From: Sarcocystis neurona
Taxonomy: Eukaryota; Apicomplexa; Conoidasida; Eucoccidiorida; Sarcocystidae
Assembly (NCBI GenBank): GCA_000727475.1
Contig: KL647288.1
Location: 7,591,414-7,655,413 of the forward strand
Length of the DNA stretch: 64,000 nt
Direction: 5' to 3'
The first letter of the stretch is position 1, and each line of letters starts with the position of its first letter. The notes beneath the pieces are model-generated. The model was not told the DNA's origin. It worked only from the letters and a program-made list of their open reading frames with translations, and searched no databases. Of the stretch, positions 1 through 12,147 are shown piece after piece. Position numbers and translations under genes: made by a program.

Positions 1-2890
1 TGCTGACGCACACGTCCACAGGGATCTACAGCCACATACACACACAGCACTACAGGCTGCACGCAGGTTCGTGTCCTGACGCGCGCCCTCTGCATGCATG
101 CAAACGCATGTACTTCGGTGCTCCGTGAACGCATGCGCTTGCCTGTCCTCCGGCGTCCCCTCTGCACGCATGCGCACGAGCATACATAGGTGCCCTCTGC
201 ATGCAGGTACGCGTCTGTGTACCTAGTCGCCCTCTGCGCGTGCACGTACGCGTACGGATTCGGCACTGCGCGGGAGCACAGACACACGCATATCCGGCCG
301 TGTGGCTAGAAGACAACTGTACCTTTCTAAGGAAGGCAGGAAGCTGCGGACGTCCCCCCCAGCGAGTTCTTCTAGTCGCACGTCGCTGAGGGTCAAGCGG
401 AAAATTGCCTCTATTGCAAAAGAGTAGAGGCCCTGCACCTGCAGCAAGCAGATTTGCACGGACTTCGCACAAACAGTTCTTCAACCCTCAGCAAAGGCCA
501 GAGGGGCCGTACAATAGACAATCGAGTCTACTAATTGACCCGATAGATGTGCGGAGATATACAGAGACATGACGCATATAAATGGGTGTGTACGGAGGTA
601 TGTATACGCTGATGCGTGCGACGCCTGAATCGCTGAATACACGGATACGTGCCGGCACTCCGGCATGTATGGCAGTAGTCAATCTCTACGTCGTGCCCTT
701 GCACACCACGTCTGCGTCTCTCTACCTCCAAGACAAGAGTGTACACAGCTCGCGACAAAAGCGGTCCACACAAACGCAACAAGTGTAAATAGATACACGT
801 GTAGTGTACACATGTATATGCATATACGTACACATAAATATCTACCCATTTGCATGTATAGATATGAGCAGGAGGCCAAGCGCCATGTTCAAGAAACGGG
901 GGCCTAGCCGTCGCGGCTAAAACGCCAGCAGCTAAAAGACGGTGCATACTCAAGCTTGTGTGCCATCTCGGAAAAGGCCGTCGTCTACGTAGATAGACGC
1001 AGATGGGTACACACACACACACACATGTATATTATTTACCGAGCGGCGGGGAAGGGAACCTATCCAGTCCTTCTACCTCCAGCGGCGCTCTACGTATGTG
1101 CGTACGTTGCTGCGATCCCCGCGTCTATTCTACGTACGCGCAGACGAAGAGATACAGCGAGGACGACACAGAGAGACACAGACGGCCAGACGCTTTTCGA
1201 CCTTTGTGTATGTCAAGCGGATTTTCCCTGGACTTCTTCAGGAGGAAATATCGAACTGTTTCGTCAACCAGCAGCTACTGCACCCGCATCATACACAAGA
1301 GAGAGCTATGTACATACATATATATGTGCTAGGACATAAGATGAGCTGCTAGTCAGGTGTCACGATGAAGTGCTGCTTTTGGGGCCATGTGAACTGCCAC
1401 CCAGATGCATGCAGAGTATATATGCGGACGTGTCCACGTAGAAAAAGGAGACGTGCGGGGTGCACGTCATGCGATGTCTCCATGTGTCTCTCTTTTTCAC
1501 AGACGTAAATGTAGGAGGATCCACAGGCACGTGAGTGTAGACCAACGCATGCAAACAGACACGTACAGATGAAACATATATATATATATATATATATATG
1601 TATGTGCACGAAGGAGACGTCCATGCCCGTTTACGTAGATGTAAAGCAGACGTGGTGCCCCAGCACCAGTAAATGTGCTGCGTGAGACAAAGGGGTCAAC
1701 ACCATCCGTTCTGCGGCGTACGTACACCCTACGGTGCTCGAGGGGCGCAAGCGTTCCCGTCCTACTCTTTGCTGGGGAAGACGGTGGTGCTTCCCAGTTA
1801 TTACGGAAGAGGCATAACTTCAGTCATTTCTCTTTCTCTGTATTTCTTTACATTTGTCGTCCACAGATATACGCATGCACACACGTACATACGTAGTAAT
1901 GATCAAAGACCTCTATGTATACATATATATATGTATATATATGTGCATGCAGAGCAGGCAGCTACGCCCCTTCACATACGCAGAGATACGCATGTGTTGA
2001 CGGTAGTCAAAAGCACGCGTGCGTCTCTGGCTGAGCGGCCAGTACACACACAGACAGATATTTGTGTAGATCTGGCTGCGGGGACTAGCCACCTATTCGT
2101 GTGCACATATGTGTGTATGTAGATATATACACACACACATATATACCTGCGTCAGCAAACACAGAAGATAATAGAGGAAAGCCTGGAAAACACACACACA
2201 GCCGTCTTCGTCAGAGCGCGGGTGGAATCACACACGCGGACGAAAATACAGAAATAGAAACACGTAGACACCAACTTGATGTGTAGACCAGCATGCACGC
2301 ACAGACGCCTGTGACTGCGGGCCTTGTGGTGTACGTACACCGCAGATGAATCCGTCAAGGCTGCAACTACATATGCAAGGCTACACGCAGTTCTACACGT
2401 AGAGAAAAAACAGCTTAGGTGATATAACGACCGTGCCTCAACGTGCATATATACATATATACACCCGCATACGTCCATACATATATGTTGCATGTATCCG
2501 AACACATATATGACTCTTTATGTGGGTGGGTGTAGCGTGTTTTACACATGCAGCTGTCTGTCTGCCTGTTTCTCTCTAAACGGAGACGAAGAACGCTGCA
2601 GGCATGCGTGTATACGCACGCCCTGCGTCCAGGTGTCCGTACTCCTGGCTGTATACATTTGTGTCTAGCCCTGTGCAGAGACACGGACACAGCAATATAT
2701 ATTGCCCGCATATACAGAGACAGCTTTGTGTACGTGCACACGAAAATGAACGTACGTGGTTATGAGTTACACGCACATGTTCATATATATGTATATGGCT
2801 AGATATCTACGTACATGTATACATCCGTGTGTGTACATGTCTACGCACATAGTAGCAGGATGTGGCATGCACCCCAACTTGCGTACTGAC
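1..2890. other. microsatellite-rich DNA, no supportable gene
   Basis: Short ORFs occur on both strands, but they mostly translate ACAC, ATAC and TATA microsatellites (His/Thr, Tyr/Ile and Cys/Val strings). A (TA)n run lies at about 1577-1600 and others near 1920-1945. I see no domain or convincing splice pair. A small stretch near 880-960 is free of repeats but too short to call. Confidence 0.6.
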
Positions 2891-3622
2891 TTGCTCTGTC
2901 TCAGGTTCCTTCCACATGCTTTCTGGGCACTCGAGCTTGTGTTTGGCTAGCTCTCTCTTGATTTCTTCGAGGCTGAGACGGCCGGGTGGGAGCAGGAGCC
3001 CTGCTGCGCCGAGAGCAGCAGCAGTAGCAGGGCTTGCGGCAGCAGCAGCATTAGTGGTCGCGGCTGAGTGTGCACCTGTCCCTGCTGCTGCTGCTGCTCG
3101 TGCCTGTGCCTCGACGGCAGCAGCGGCGATGGAAGAGAAGAAGCTGAGGCCGCCTCCCGGAGCTGCGGTAGCTGCTGCTGCTCCTCCTCCGCCTCCTGGA
3201 GTCGCTGCAGCAGCAGCGGCAGCCTGTGGGTCTGTCCCCTGCAGCAGCAGGAAAGAACGGCTGGGACAAGACGGAGGAGGGGAGGCAGCAGCCGCAGGAA
3301 AGACGCCAGAGGCTCGCAGCAGCTGGGGCGAGTGCATGCGGTGTGCGGCCGCTAAAGGAGAAGAAGCGAGCGACATGCGACTAAATCCCGAGGGGGCTGC
3401 GACGCCAGCAACAGCAGCGCCTGAACAGAAAGAAGGCAGCTGCTGCTGCTGTTGGGTAGCTGCTGCTGCTCCTCCGAGAGGACGCGCAGACAGCTGCAGC
3501 TCACGAAGTGGAGAGGAACAGCTGGCGATGGAAGAAAAGGACGTGCTCAGCAGCAAGCTGCCGCCTTGTCCTGCTCCGCTGCTGCTGCTGCCAGCAGCTC
3601 CCCCTAGCGGCTGCTGCAGCAT
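2891..3622 (-). CDS. Ala/Ser/Gly-rich candidate exon ending LSLEEIKRELAKHKLECPES
   Basis: An ATG at 3622 opens 244 codons. Most is Ala-, Gly-, Ser- and Gln-rich (homopolymer type), but the last 30 residues, GRLSLEEIKRELAKHKLECP then ESMWKEPETEQ, look like a conserved helix. A possible donor GAGCAA|GTCAGT follows at 2890. The homopolymer part alone would not support a gene; the end does. No family is recognised. Confidence 0.4.
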
Positions 3623-3689
3623 TCTTCTCAGCCGCTGCTGCTGCTCGCATTCCTCGCGTCACGTCGGGTGGTGTACTACTTCCTCGTCG

Positions 3690-4779
3690 AGTAAGTAGCG
3701 CTGACCTGCGTGCTGCCGCCGCGGCCAGTTCACCTGGTGCGACTGCTCCTGCTGTTCCCTTGCTGCAGCTGCTGGCGACCTCTTCCTGTTGCTGGTGCGT
3801 TGCCGTCGCCCGGTTGCTGCTGTGGCGCTTCGCCTTGGGAACACGCTTTTGCTGCTGCCACTCTCGCCTGACTCGCACAGTCCGCCGCTGCTTGGACGTA
3901 TAGCTGCATTCACTTCTGCCGATGCTGCTGCTTGTGTGCGGCCCCTCCGTGGCCGCTGCTGCTGCAGTTATAACGGCTGCCGCTGTCGCTGTTCCAGAAG
4001 GCTTTGCAGCAATAAGTTGAGACCCGGTGATGTAGCTACCAGCAGCAGCTCCTGCTGACCGAGGCAGAGAACAGAAATATGTATACGCATGCGTATACAT
4101 ATATATACATATACATATAGCAGTCATGCATGTAACTGACGTATGCCTACTGCAGGATCACTGGGTGGCAGCAGGAAGCTGCTGCGTCTCTGCTGCTGCT
4201 GCAGGAAGTGGGAGCTGCTGAAGTGCTGTCACGAGTACGCGCTGCAGGAGCAGTCTATAGCCACCGCAGTACGACCCTGTCCAGCAGCAGGACACACACG
4301 TATCAGCAGTGCATGCGCGGTTGAAAAGAAGGAGCGAAGCAGAAGTTTTGCTGCGGCAAGCCTAACGCTGCGCAGCGTTTGTTATACATGAAAATACAGG
4401 AGAGTTCTGCTCGCTGCAGCAGCAGCAGCTCCACAAGGCCCACACCTCCTAATAAGCGCATACAGAACACTGCACTTTACAGTAATATGTATGCGCCTTC
4501 ACCTGTAGAAGTCGTCAGGCTTCCTGGCACCATTTCTGTCGGCAACGCAGACCTAGTGAAGCTCTTTGCATTCCCGGCATCGGTGACCTGGGGGCCCTGC
4601 GGTGCTCCTCTTATTGCTTTTGTAGCTCTTGGTATAGTGTCGCAGCTGCCGTTGCTGCGTCTGTTGCTACTGCAGCCGGTGCTGCGTCTGGGAGCGACGC
4701 TGTTGCCGCCGCTGCAGGCGGGGCTGTTGTCGATGATGTGGCTGCTGCTGCCGTTGTTGCCGTTGCTGCTGCCGCTGTG

Positions 4780-4810
<31 letters not shown>

Positions 4811-4986
4811 CTGCTGTTGCTGTTGCTGCTGTCGCTGTTGCTGCCGTTGCAGTCGGTGTGCAGGTGTTGTTTGCCGTTGGTGCTGCTGCTGCTGCTGCAG
4901 TGTCCGTGGCCACTTACGTCGCTGCTGTTGCTGCCGTTGCTGTTGCTTCTGACAGCGCTTCTGCTGCACGTGCCGGTGCTGTTCAC
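3690..4986 (-). CDS. low-complexity candidate exons (4986-4503 and 4054 to about 3690)
   Basis: The upstream piece is Ser/Asn-rich, then reads TKAIRGAPQGPQVTDAGNAK, SFTRSALPTEMVPGSLTTST and a donor TACAG|GTGAAG at 4502. The downstream piece starts at the acceptor TCGGTCAG| (4055) in the matching phase and reads GAAAGSYITGSQLIAAKPSG. The phase match and non-repeat parts suggest an expressed protein. The start and the link to the 2891-3622 exon are unresolved. Confidence 0.3.
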
Positions 4987-5030
4987 GCTGCTGCAGCTGT
5001 TGGTGGTGGTGGCACACTGCTGCTGCTAGT
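4730..5030. repeat. CTG/CAG-rich tract
   Basis: An interrupted (CTG/GTTGCTGCC)n on the plus strand is open in several frames of both strands (Leu, Ala, Gln, Asn/Ser), as expected for trinucleotide DNA. It overlaps the Ser/Asn-rich candidate exon on the minus strand. Confidence 0.85.
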
Positions 5031-5399
5031 GGATTTGTTGCTGCTGTCGGCGTGTCAGCCCTTGTCTTGAAGGGGACGCGCCGACCTCTGCAAGCAGCTG
5101 CTGGGGGTCCGAGGCGGTGGCGTTTTGGGGATGCTACAGGGAGGAACGACGGGCGATGGAGAACATTGCGGTTCAGGAAAATTAAGGAGAAAAAGGTGAG
5201 AGACGGGCACTGAATATACGCACACTCTGAAGAGCTGCCAGCTGAGAGAGAGGGCTTACCCCCCCAAGACATGCAACAACTGCCTTGCACACAATTAACT
5301 GCAACGGAGGGTACTGTTGCACTGCTGCTGGCGCGCGCTGCTGCCCCAGCTGCTGCTGCGTCCTATGTGCTGGTACTCCTGCTCCGGCGCTGTCGCTGC

Positions 5400-5680
5400 C
5401 GCTGCTACTGCTGCTGCACCGCCACTGCTGCTGCTGCTGCAACGCCACTGCTGCTGCTGCTGCTGCAACGCCACTGCTGCTGCTGCTGCTGCAACGCCAC
5501 TGCTGCTGCTGCTGCTGCCGCAACACCAGTGCTGCTGCTGCTCCTGCAATGCCACACGTGATGCTGCTGCTGCGGGTGCTTCTGCTGCTCGTGCTGCTGC
5601 TCGTGCTGCTGCTCGTGCTGCTGCTCGTGCTGCTGCTCGCGCTGCTGCTCGTGCAGCTGCTCGCGCTGCTGCTGGCTGCT
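5400..5680. repeat. two adjacent CTG-based minisatellites
   Basis: From about 5410 to 5530 a 27-30 bp unit (CAACGCCACTG plus CTG run) repeats four times. From about 5575 to 5680 the 12-bp unit CTGCTGCTCGTG repeats at least five times almost perfectly, with CTGCTGCTCGCG variants. On the minus strand the 12-bp unit encodes HEQQ. Confidence 0.9.
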
Positions 5681-5941
5681 AGACGATCGCTCCTGCAGAA
5701 CTGCGCGTGCCAGTGCTGCTACTGAAGACCGCCTTCCAGGCGAATGCTTCGCAAAATTCGCAGATACTGGGTCACCAATCTTTGCCTGGCGTTCTGCGCC
5801 CGGTAGTAGCGGCTCTTCGACCGCTGTTGCTATACCTGCTGCAAAGCACGCCTTCTTCCGGGTACCTTCTCCTCCTCCTCTGACAAGTAGTGCTGTTGTC
5901 CGAAGAGCTTCGCCCTCCGTGGCAGCTGCAGGTGTGTACAA
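5405..5941 (-). CDS. open frame with HEQQ peptide repeats
   Basis: The frame is 178 codons with no ATG at the start. The first 80 residues are mixed (RKKACFAAGIATAVEEPLLP, AKIGDPVSANFAKHSPGRR). Then come repeats of the four-residue unit HEQQ (REQ variants), and Ala/Ser/Gln runs follow. It may be an internal exon of a homopolymer-rich protein or simply the translation of a 12-bp satellite. Confidence 0.25.
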   Translation of the reverse strand: MYTPAAATEGEALRTTALLVRGGGEGTRKKACFAAGIATAVEEPLLPGAERQAKIGDPVSANFAKHSPGRRSSVAALARAVLQERSSSSQQQREQLHEQQREQQHEQQHEQQHEQQHEQQKHPQQQHHVWHCRSSSSTGVAAAAAAAVALQQQQQQWRCSSSSSSGVAAAAAVAVQQQ

Positions 5942-5954
5942 CAGTTGTTTCCCT

Positions 5955-6235
5955 CTGGCGTAGTTTCACTTTTCGTCTGGCTAGTGTAGTTCCACGTCTC
6001 CTCTGGCTGCTGCAGTTCCACTTTTCCTGCCCCCGCTGTAGTTTTACTTTTCCCTGCGTAGTCCCACTTTTCCTCTAGCTGGTGTAGATCCACATTTCCC
6101 CGAGTGCGTGCGCAGTTTCACTCCATTTCTGGCTCGTGCGGGTGTACTTTTTCGTGGGTAGGTGTGTATAGTATCACTCTTCCTTGAGTTGGTGTGTGTA
6201 GTTTCACTCTATCTTGAAGTGGTGTAGTTTCACTC
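5955..6235. repeat. diverged tandem repeat of about 25-35 bp
   Basis: Units share the core GTGTAGTTTCACTTTTCC (variants GTAGTTCCACGTCTCC, GTAGTTTTACTTTTCC, GTAGTCCCACTTTTCC, GTAGATCCACATTTCC, GTAGTTTCACTCTATC). I count about nine copies. The spacing varies, so it is an old, decayed minisatellite. Confidence 0.75.
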
Positions 6236-6779
6236 TTCTCTCCGCCGCGGGATCGCTTCCGTCGCGTAGCAAAATGGGCCGCAGTGAAATTTCCGACAGC
6301 CACGCTACAGCAGGAGCCGCACGGGGCAGCAGCAGAGAGGAAAGCACCGCAGCTGCAGGAAGGGTAACTGCAACAGCAGCAGCAGAAAAGCAAGTCGCGA
6401 CACACGCGATAAAGTCGCGAGGATGAAGCAGCCGCAGCAGCGGCACGAGCTGTGAACAGGCGGTCCACCCAAGTCCCAGAAGCAGCAGTCGCCTTCGGTC
6501 CATATTTCCCGAAGAAGACTTCTACCGATGAAGAAGAACAATAGTAGTAGTGGACAACTTTTTCTTGCCGTAGTGTTACGCGTGGTTCTTCATTTTGTAT
6601 CACGGGTCATCAGTTGTTGTGGGTTCGTCCACTTCTTTCAAGAAATCCCCTTCGTGTTCTTCACGCAGCAGCGCATCTTGCAAGTCCACGGTGGCAACAC
6701 GGCCGGCGATGCGCACAACCCCCTTTCCCACATCGTACGCAATTTATTACCCCACTGACATGAGTAAAAGCCCGAAGAC

Positions 6780-7560
6780 ACGTTTCTTCCCTCTTTTTTT
6801 TCTTCTTCGTGCTCTCCCCCTCCTTAGACCGTAGTCGCGTTCCTCGGCTTCCCCTGTGCCGCTGGGCTTCTCTTGAAAGGTGGTGCCTTCGGGTTCCTCC
6901 TTCGGCGTTTTCTCTTTGTCTCTTCTCGTCCGCGGGGTTCTCTTTTTCCCCCGACCGCCAACATTTTCCCTCTTTCGTGTCTGTGTGTGTGTCTGTGCGT
7001 GGGATTCGTCACCTCTGACGCGTCGTCCCCGCGTTCTCTATATTTCCTCATCGGCTGCCCACCTACACCGCCCTGCAACTCATCACTTGCCTCTCCTTCC
7101 CCGCCCACGTATTCCCCTCCGTCTTAACCCGCCCTTTCCACATCGTCTGGCTTCTCTCTCTACTTTCTTTTTTTTCCGCTTCTTCGTCAGCCCCGCCTAT
7201 TTTCCTTCCCGCAGCCTCTAACGCCTCTCCTCTCTTTCCCTTCGTCGGCTACGCACGTTTCCCTTTTGTCAGCGTCTGACCTCCCTTCCGTCTTTCGCTC
7301 TCCTTTCGGCCTCCCATATTTCCTTTTTCCTGACCCTTCGTTTCTCTCTCTCTCTCTGTTCTACTCTTGTTCTCTCTCTTCGACTCTTCTTTTTTTCCTT
7401 GCCGCCCGCACTCACGCACTTCCCCGAGAACAAAAGCGGCTCACAGAAGAAGCGGCCTCCCCTTCTCTCTCTCTACAGCTACTATCCATGATACAATCCG
7501 CACCCGCGTCACACGTCATGCGACCCACACACACACACACACACACATATGCGCAGATAC
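6780..7560. other. long pyrimidine-rich tract on the plus strand
   Basis: About 780 bases are dominated by C and T with TCTCTC, TTTTTC and TTCCCTC blocks, ending in a (CA)n run near 7528-7550. ORFs inside it (Ser/Phe/Leu/Pro) are composition artefacts. Such tracts can be 5' leaders, promoters or introns; here there is no clear gene to attach it to. Confidence 0.6.
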
Positions 7561-7629
7561 CCCTGCGCGCATTCCTCGCGTCTGTGTGTCCCCCCTGACC
7601 ACCGGTGAAGCTCTATCTGTGTGTGCGTC

Positions 7630-8146
7630 TCATGTTTGGCGGGGTCCCGCCTCTCCCTCTCTCCTTTTATGTGCTGCTCTCTCTCTCCCTCTCCAGGGTC
7701 CCTCCATACGCTCCCTACGTACTTCCCTGCATAGATGTGTAGCTGTGCGTAGGGTGCTGCTGCTGCTCCTGACTACGTGAGTTTGTCTCGTACGACAGCC
7801 TGTGTTTCGCCGGCGTAGACTGGACCTGCTGTGCTCTTTATCACTCTGCTGGGTATCGAGGCGCCGCGTGTCTAGACACGTGCGCCCGCCACACACGCGT
7901 GTAGGTCTTTTCGTAGACACGCCCCGACCGCAGCCCCCCCCCCCCGTCCCTCCTTGCGGCGCGCACGGCAAGACAGAAAACAGGAAGAGGACAGGGAAAG
8001 GCCGGCAAAGCAGAGAAGATGAAGACGACGAAGCGAAAGAACGGAGCGGAAGAAGGCTGTATAGCGCACAGGACTGCGGAGTGGACACAGCAGCCACGCG
8101 CCTAGACACGGGTCTGCTGCCTGCAGGCCTGTGGCACTGCAGCATG
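7630..8146 (-). CDS. weak minus-strand ORF with presequence-like start
   Basis: ATG 8146 opens MLQCHRPAGSRPVSRRVAAV followed by a Ser-rich stretch with RSFASSS, resembling a mitochondrial presequence. After that the frame is Gly/Arg-rich and ends at 7630 without a recognisable domain. The opposite strand is also open from about 7802 to 8299. Either may be chance in GC-rich DNA. Confidence 0.15.
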
Positions 8147-9127
8147 CGCAGCACGACTCACGCCCACATGCGCGTCGACAGATCGCCGTGGCTGCGTCAC
8201 GTCTACTCGCTGGAAGAGGAGCTCTGTTGCGAATATTCATTCGTGTCTGTGTGTAAATTTTCTCTGAAGAACTCCTGTTGGTTTTGGCTTTCCTGTTGAC
8301 GGAAAGTCTCGGACTTCCCTCTCTTTCTTTCTACGCAAGATATACATATAGACGTCGCTGTAGGTCGAAGCGAATTCATCAGGTTCGCCAGTTCAGACTG
8401 TCCTCGGCAGCCCTCGGTGCCAGGACCTGTTCTCCTGACGACTACCCCTTTACTCAGATGTACGCACCCGTACTTAGCTGTAGTTCTCCTACTTGTACCG
8501 CGGCGCGTTTATCCGCATATATACGTATACATAAGGAAATGTATGGATGGACTTGTTCTCTTTCTGTGTGTGTCGAATGTTTGAACTGTCTGCACACAAG
8601 TATATATGTGTGTTAACATATACATATATACATATATATATGTATACATATATATATATATATATATGTAGCTACATATGAATGCACGTATCGTTTGCGT
8701 GTCCAGTCCTCTGTATTGATTTCTTTGAGCTGGCCGTATACAAACATGTATATCCGTGTATAGGTATACGTGAGTACATGCATCATTCCTGCGTACAATC
8801 CTTTGAGCTGCCCGTATACGAATATGTAGCTGCGTCTCCACGTACGTAGGAGGCGTCTCGTCTCTGTGTACAATCGTTTTTGTTGGTTTCTCTGCTTAAG
8901 GAAGGATTGACGCACGCACCCGGCGTGTGCCAGGAAGAAGCCGCTGCAGTCATACAGGCGCGACCCAGCCGCTCAGCTGCCCGGCACCTGCAGCAGCAGC
9001 AGCACCGAGGAAGTGACAACAGCAGCGGCGAGGAGGTGGCAACAACAGCAGCGAGGAAGTAGCAACAGCAGCAGAAGCGGGGAAGCAGGAGCAGCAGCAG
9101 CAATGCCGAAGCGACGGCAAAGGAACG

Positions 9128-11443
9128 GTGTCGAGGAGCAGCGAGAGGAGCGCGCCAGCAGAAGAGACGAACGCTGGCTTTGCGCGTTCTTTGTTTGTAA
9201 ATATATTTGTAGAGCGTACGTCCATATATACATGCATGTACATGTGTAGCCTCTGCGTATGCGTAGGCGGCAGCATTTCAAAAGAAGGAACCCTCAGCAA
9301 AACCAGGAAGAAGCGCAGTTGCAGCAGTTTAGCAGCAGCAGTAGCACGCGCACCCCAGCAGGTCAAGGAGAAGGAGAATAAGCGAAAGAGGAGCAGAGAC
9401 TCCGCCAAAGCGATCTACCGAACTTTCAGCTGTCTCGCCGTTGCAGTTTTGAGACGCATTCGTTGGTGCTGCTGCCTGACTCACGTGATCGCTGAGGAGG
9501 ATGCTGCATTCTGCGGCAGCTGTTTGAAGAAGTGTTCCGGTGTACGTACACTGCAGAAGAGGGTTTTGGAGAGACGACGGCATGTGCAGACGCTGTTCCC
9601 AAGAGCAGCAGCCCACCATCTCTCGGACGCCATGCGTCTGTCTGTTTCCCGCTCAGCTGCAGCCGCAGCAGCAGCATCCGCAACACGAGCGGCAGCAACA
9701 GCGGCAGCACGGCGTCGTGGGCTCGTGGGGCACGCTTTTCGCTCCCCGAACGCAACAGCCGTAGCCTTTCGCAACAGCAGCAGCAGCACTGCGACTGGAA
9801 GCTCGATACGTACCTGCAGGAGAATTTTCGGCTGCTGCGACGACGAAAGACCTCCCACGCGCAGCACGGCGACTCTGCTGAGCAGCAGCTGGAGGGACGT
9901 CTCGCTACGTCGCGGTACTGACATCAGCGGTTATACCTGTCCGCAATGCACCACCTCCGCATGCAACAGCAGCAGGAGCCACAGCACCAATTTTGCAGCG
10001 GTCAGGAGGTCCTTCGGTACTGTTATTTCTTCTGCAGCAGCGACGAGACTTCTCGCGCTGTGGGGGGACTGCAATGGCAGCAGGGGTAGGGGCCAGTCAC
10101 GCAGAAACTGCCAGCACCCCAAGGCCAGCAGCAGCGGCAGCACATTGAGAAGGTGGGTTGCCACTGGAGCAAGAGAAGGCCGCGGCTGCATTGCAGAGAG
10201 CGGCGACATCGAGAGCAGCAGCTGCTGCAGGACACTGAACAGGAGCAGCGACAGCTTCTTCAGCAGACGTACGAGGAGTTCAAGCAGCAGCTGCGAGGAA
10301 TGCTCTGTCGCACACGACAGTAACGCTTGTAGCTACGGAGGCGACAGAAGGAGCAGCGGCACGTGCGAGACATGCATCGGCAGCTGCAACAATTCGACCG
10401 ACAGCAGCTGCAGCAGTTCGAGCGCCAGCAGCTGCAGCAGTACGAAGTATGGATGCAGAGGGCTCGGGGTGGCGATGGGAAGCATTTGGTGGCAAATGAT
10501 CGGCGACGGTCGTAGTAGGACAAGTAGAATCTTCAGGAGCGCCGCTGCAGAGAACACCAGCGGCAGCAGCAATACGAAGAGCGGGTCGGACAATACCGCG
10601 GCGCGGCAGAGCTGCTGCAGCAGCATGAGCAGCAGCAGCGGAGCCTCGTCACGGTGGTTCACTTCGAAGGACAAACTTGTTTGCCTCCCTGTTCGCAAGC
10701 TGTCGGTCATGGGCTGTGTTGCTCCCTGCGCTCGCGTGGCTGATTTGACTTTTTCTTTTCATTACAACATAGCAGCTGCTTCTTCGTGCAACGTGTGCTT
10801 CTGCTGGAAGCCCTGGGGCAAAGGCCGCCTCACGGCGTCAAGACAGCTAGCTAGCGCGCTGCTATCAGCCGACCCTGCGAGAGCTGCTGCAGCGGCAGCC
10901 CATGCGACAACATGCCCAGCTACAATGCCTGTCGCACTCTTCTGCTCTGCTGCAGGAGCTGCTGTCGCATCCGGCGCTCTTGCTCCTAGAGAAGGCGCGA
11001 GTGCGTCGGCTCCTGCAGCGGGCCCGTCTGTCGCTGCTGCGCGTCGCGGAGAGGCCAGTGCTGCTGCCGCTGCTGATCCACGTGCTGCTGCCGGTGCATC
11101 TCCTGCTCATGCTGCTCTTGCCGAAGAACAACGTGCTGCTGCGGCTGCTGAGGATCCGACCGCTGCTCTTGAGAAAAGAGGACGATCCCCGGTTTTCCGC
11201 TCGGCTGCCCACAGAGACATGCTGACCAACGTGACACGCATGCATTTACAAAATGTTCTTCTTCGCCGCTTCGGTGAGTTCTTACTGCGAACAGTCCTTC
11301 GTCTTTCTCTTTCTTTGTCTTTGTGTGTATGTGTAGACGTCGTTCGCAGGCCTGGAGAGTGGTTACCTGTACGCTGGTTCTCTTCGCTGCTGTGCTGCTG
11401 CCGCTGCTGCTGCTGAGCGAGAAATGCGTTCGGGCAACAGCCG

Positions 11444-11475
<32 letters not shown>

Positions 11476-11510
11476 TGCGGCAGCAGCAGAGGCTGGCCTC
11501 TGTGCGCTAA
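9128..11510 (+). CDS. CAG-rich plus-strand candidate gene, exons ending at 11273 and 11350-11510
   Basis: A long plus-strand frame runs from 9128 past 11273; its first ATG is not clearly the start. Its 3' part is Ala-rich and ends MLTNVTRMHLQNVLLRRF with the consensus donor TTCG|GTGAGT at 11274. The next exon, after GTTCGCAG| at 11349, continues in phase (G|GC) as GLESGYLYAGSL, then Ala and Gln runs, to a stop at 11508. The 5' half contains microsatellite and Cys/Ser-rich translation that is probably not coding. Function is unknown. Confidence 0.35.
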
Positions 11511-11596
11511 CAATTTTTCTACGGTGGAGACTGGACTGCGCAAAATTCCATTTATGATGCCGTCGTCATTTTGTCATTCGTCAACATTTACAGCAG

Positions 11597-11749
11597 GCCC
11601 GGTTTTTTCTGCTGCTGCATGTGATGTGGTGGCCGCTGGTTCGCTTGCTACTTCTGCGGTGGAGACACGCGCGCCGGCATTTTCTGTCTTTTTTATCATT
11701 CTTCCTGGCCTGGCTTTCTTGGGGATACGTCATATGTTTGGTTGTATAA
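11597..11749 (+). CDS. possible membrane-segment exon upstream of the 12148-13047 exon
   Basis: After ACAGCAG|GCC a plus-strand frame reads RFFLLLHVMWWPLVRLLLLR then HFLSFLSFFLAWLSWGYVIC, and stops at TAA 11747-11749. It is strongly hydrophobic with Arg/His between the two segments, like a pair of transmembrane helices. Other frames of the same stretch are also open, so assignment to a gene is tentative. It could belong to the gene ending at 13047. Confidence 0.25.
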   Translation, partial: ARFFLLLHVMWWPLVRLLLLRWRHARRHFLSFLSFFLAWLSWGYVICLVV

Positions 11750-12147
11750 CTTTCTAAAAAAGGTATACAGAGCGCTACGATCACGACGGTGGACCTACGT
11801 GTCTGTGTTGTCACTTGTTGCTGATTTTGCTGCTGACCTCGCTGCTGCCCATGTTGAACCCCCCTGCTGCGGCTGTCTTGCTGCCGGAGCCAGTGCGGTG
11901 CTGCATATCGGACGGGTACCGCTGGTGCTGCTGCAGTCCTTGTTGGTGCTACTACGGCGTTGTAGGTGTCTAGATCTTGGCGCCACGGAAAGCGGGTTTT
12001 TCTTTAGGTGCTGGAGGAGTGCTGCTCATAACGTTCTTGTTTCATGTGCTTCGGCTTCTGCCACAGATGGAAGGTTTCTGCAGCTGTGCGGGGGCCTGTG
12101 GATTCTGCGGCTGCGTTCTCTGCTGCTCAGGCTTGTTCCGGACTCAG

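Noticed and set aside
9128..9620. 5' half of the 762-codon plus-strand ORF as coding
   Set aside because: It includes microsatellite-derived Cys/Val/Tyr strings and shows no conserved segment; only the part near 10.9-11.27 kb with a consensus donor was kept.
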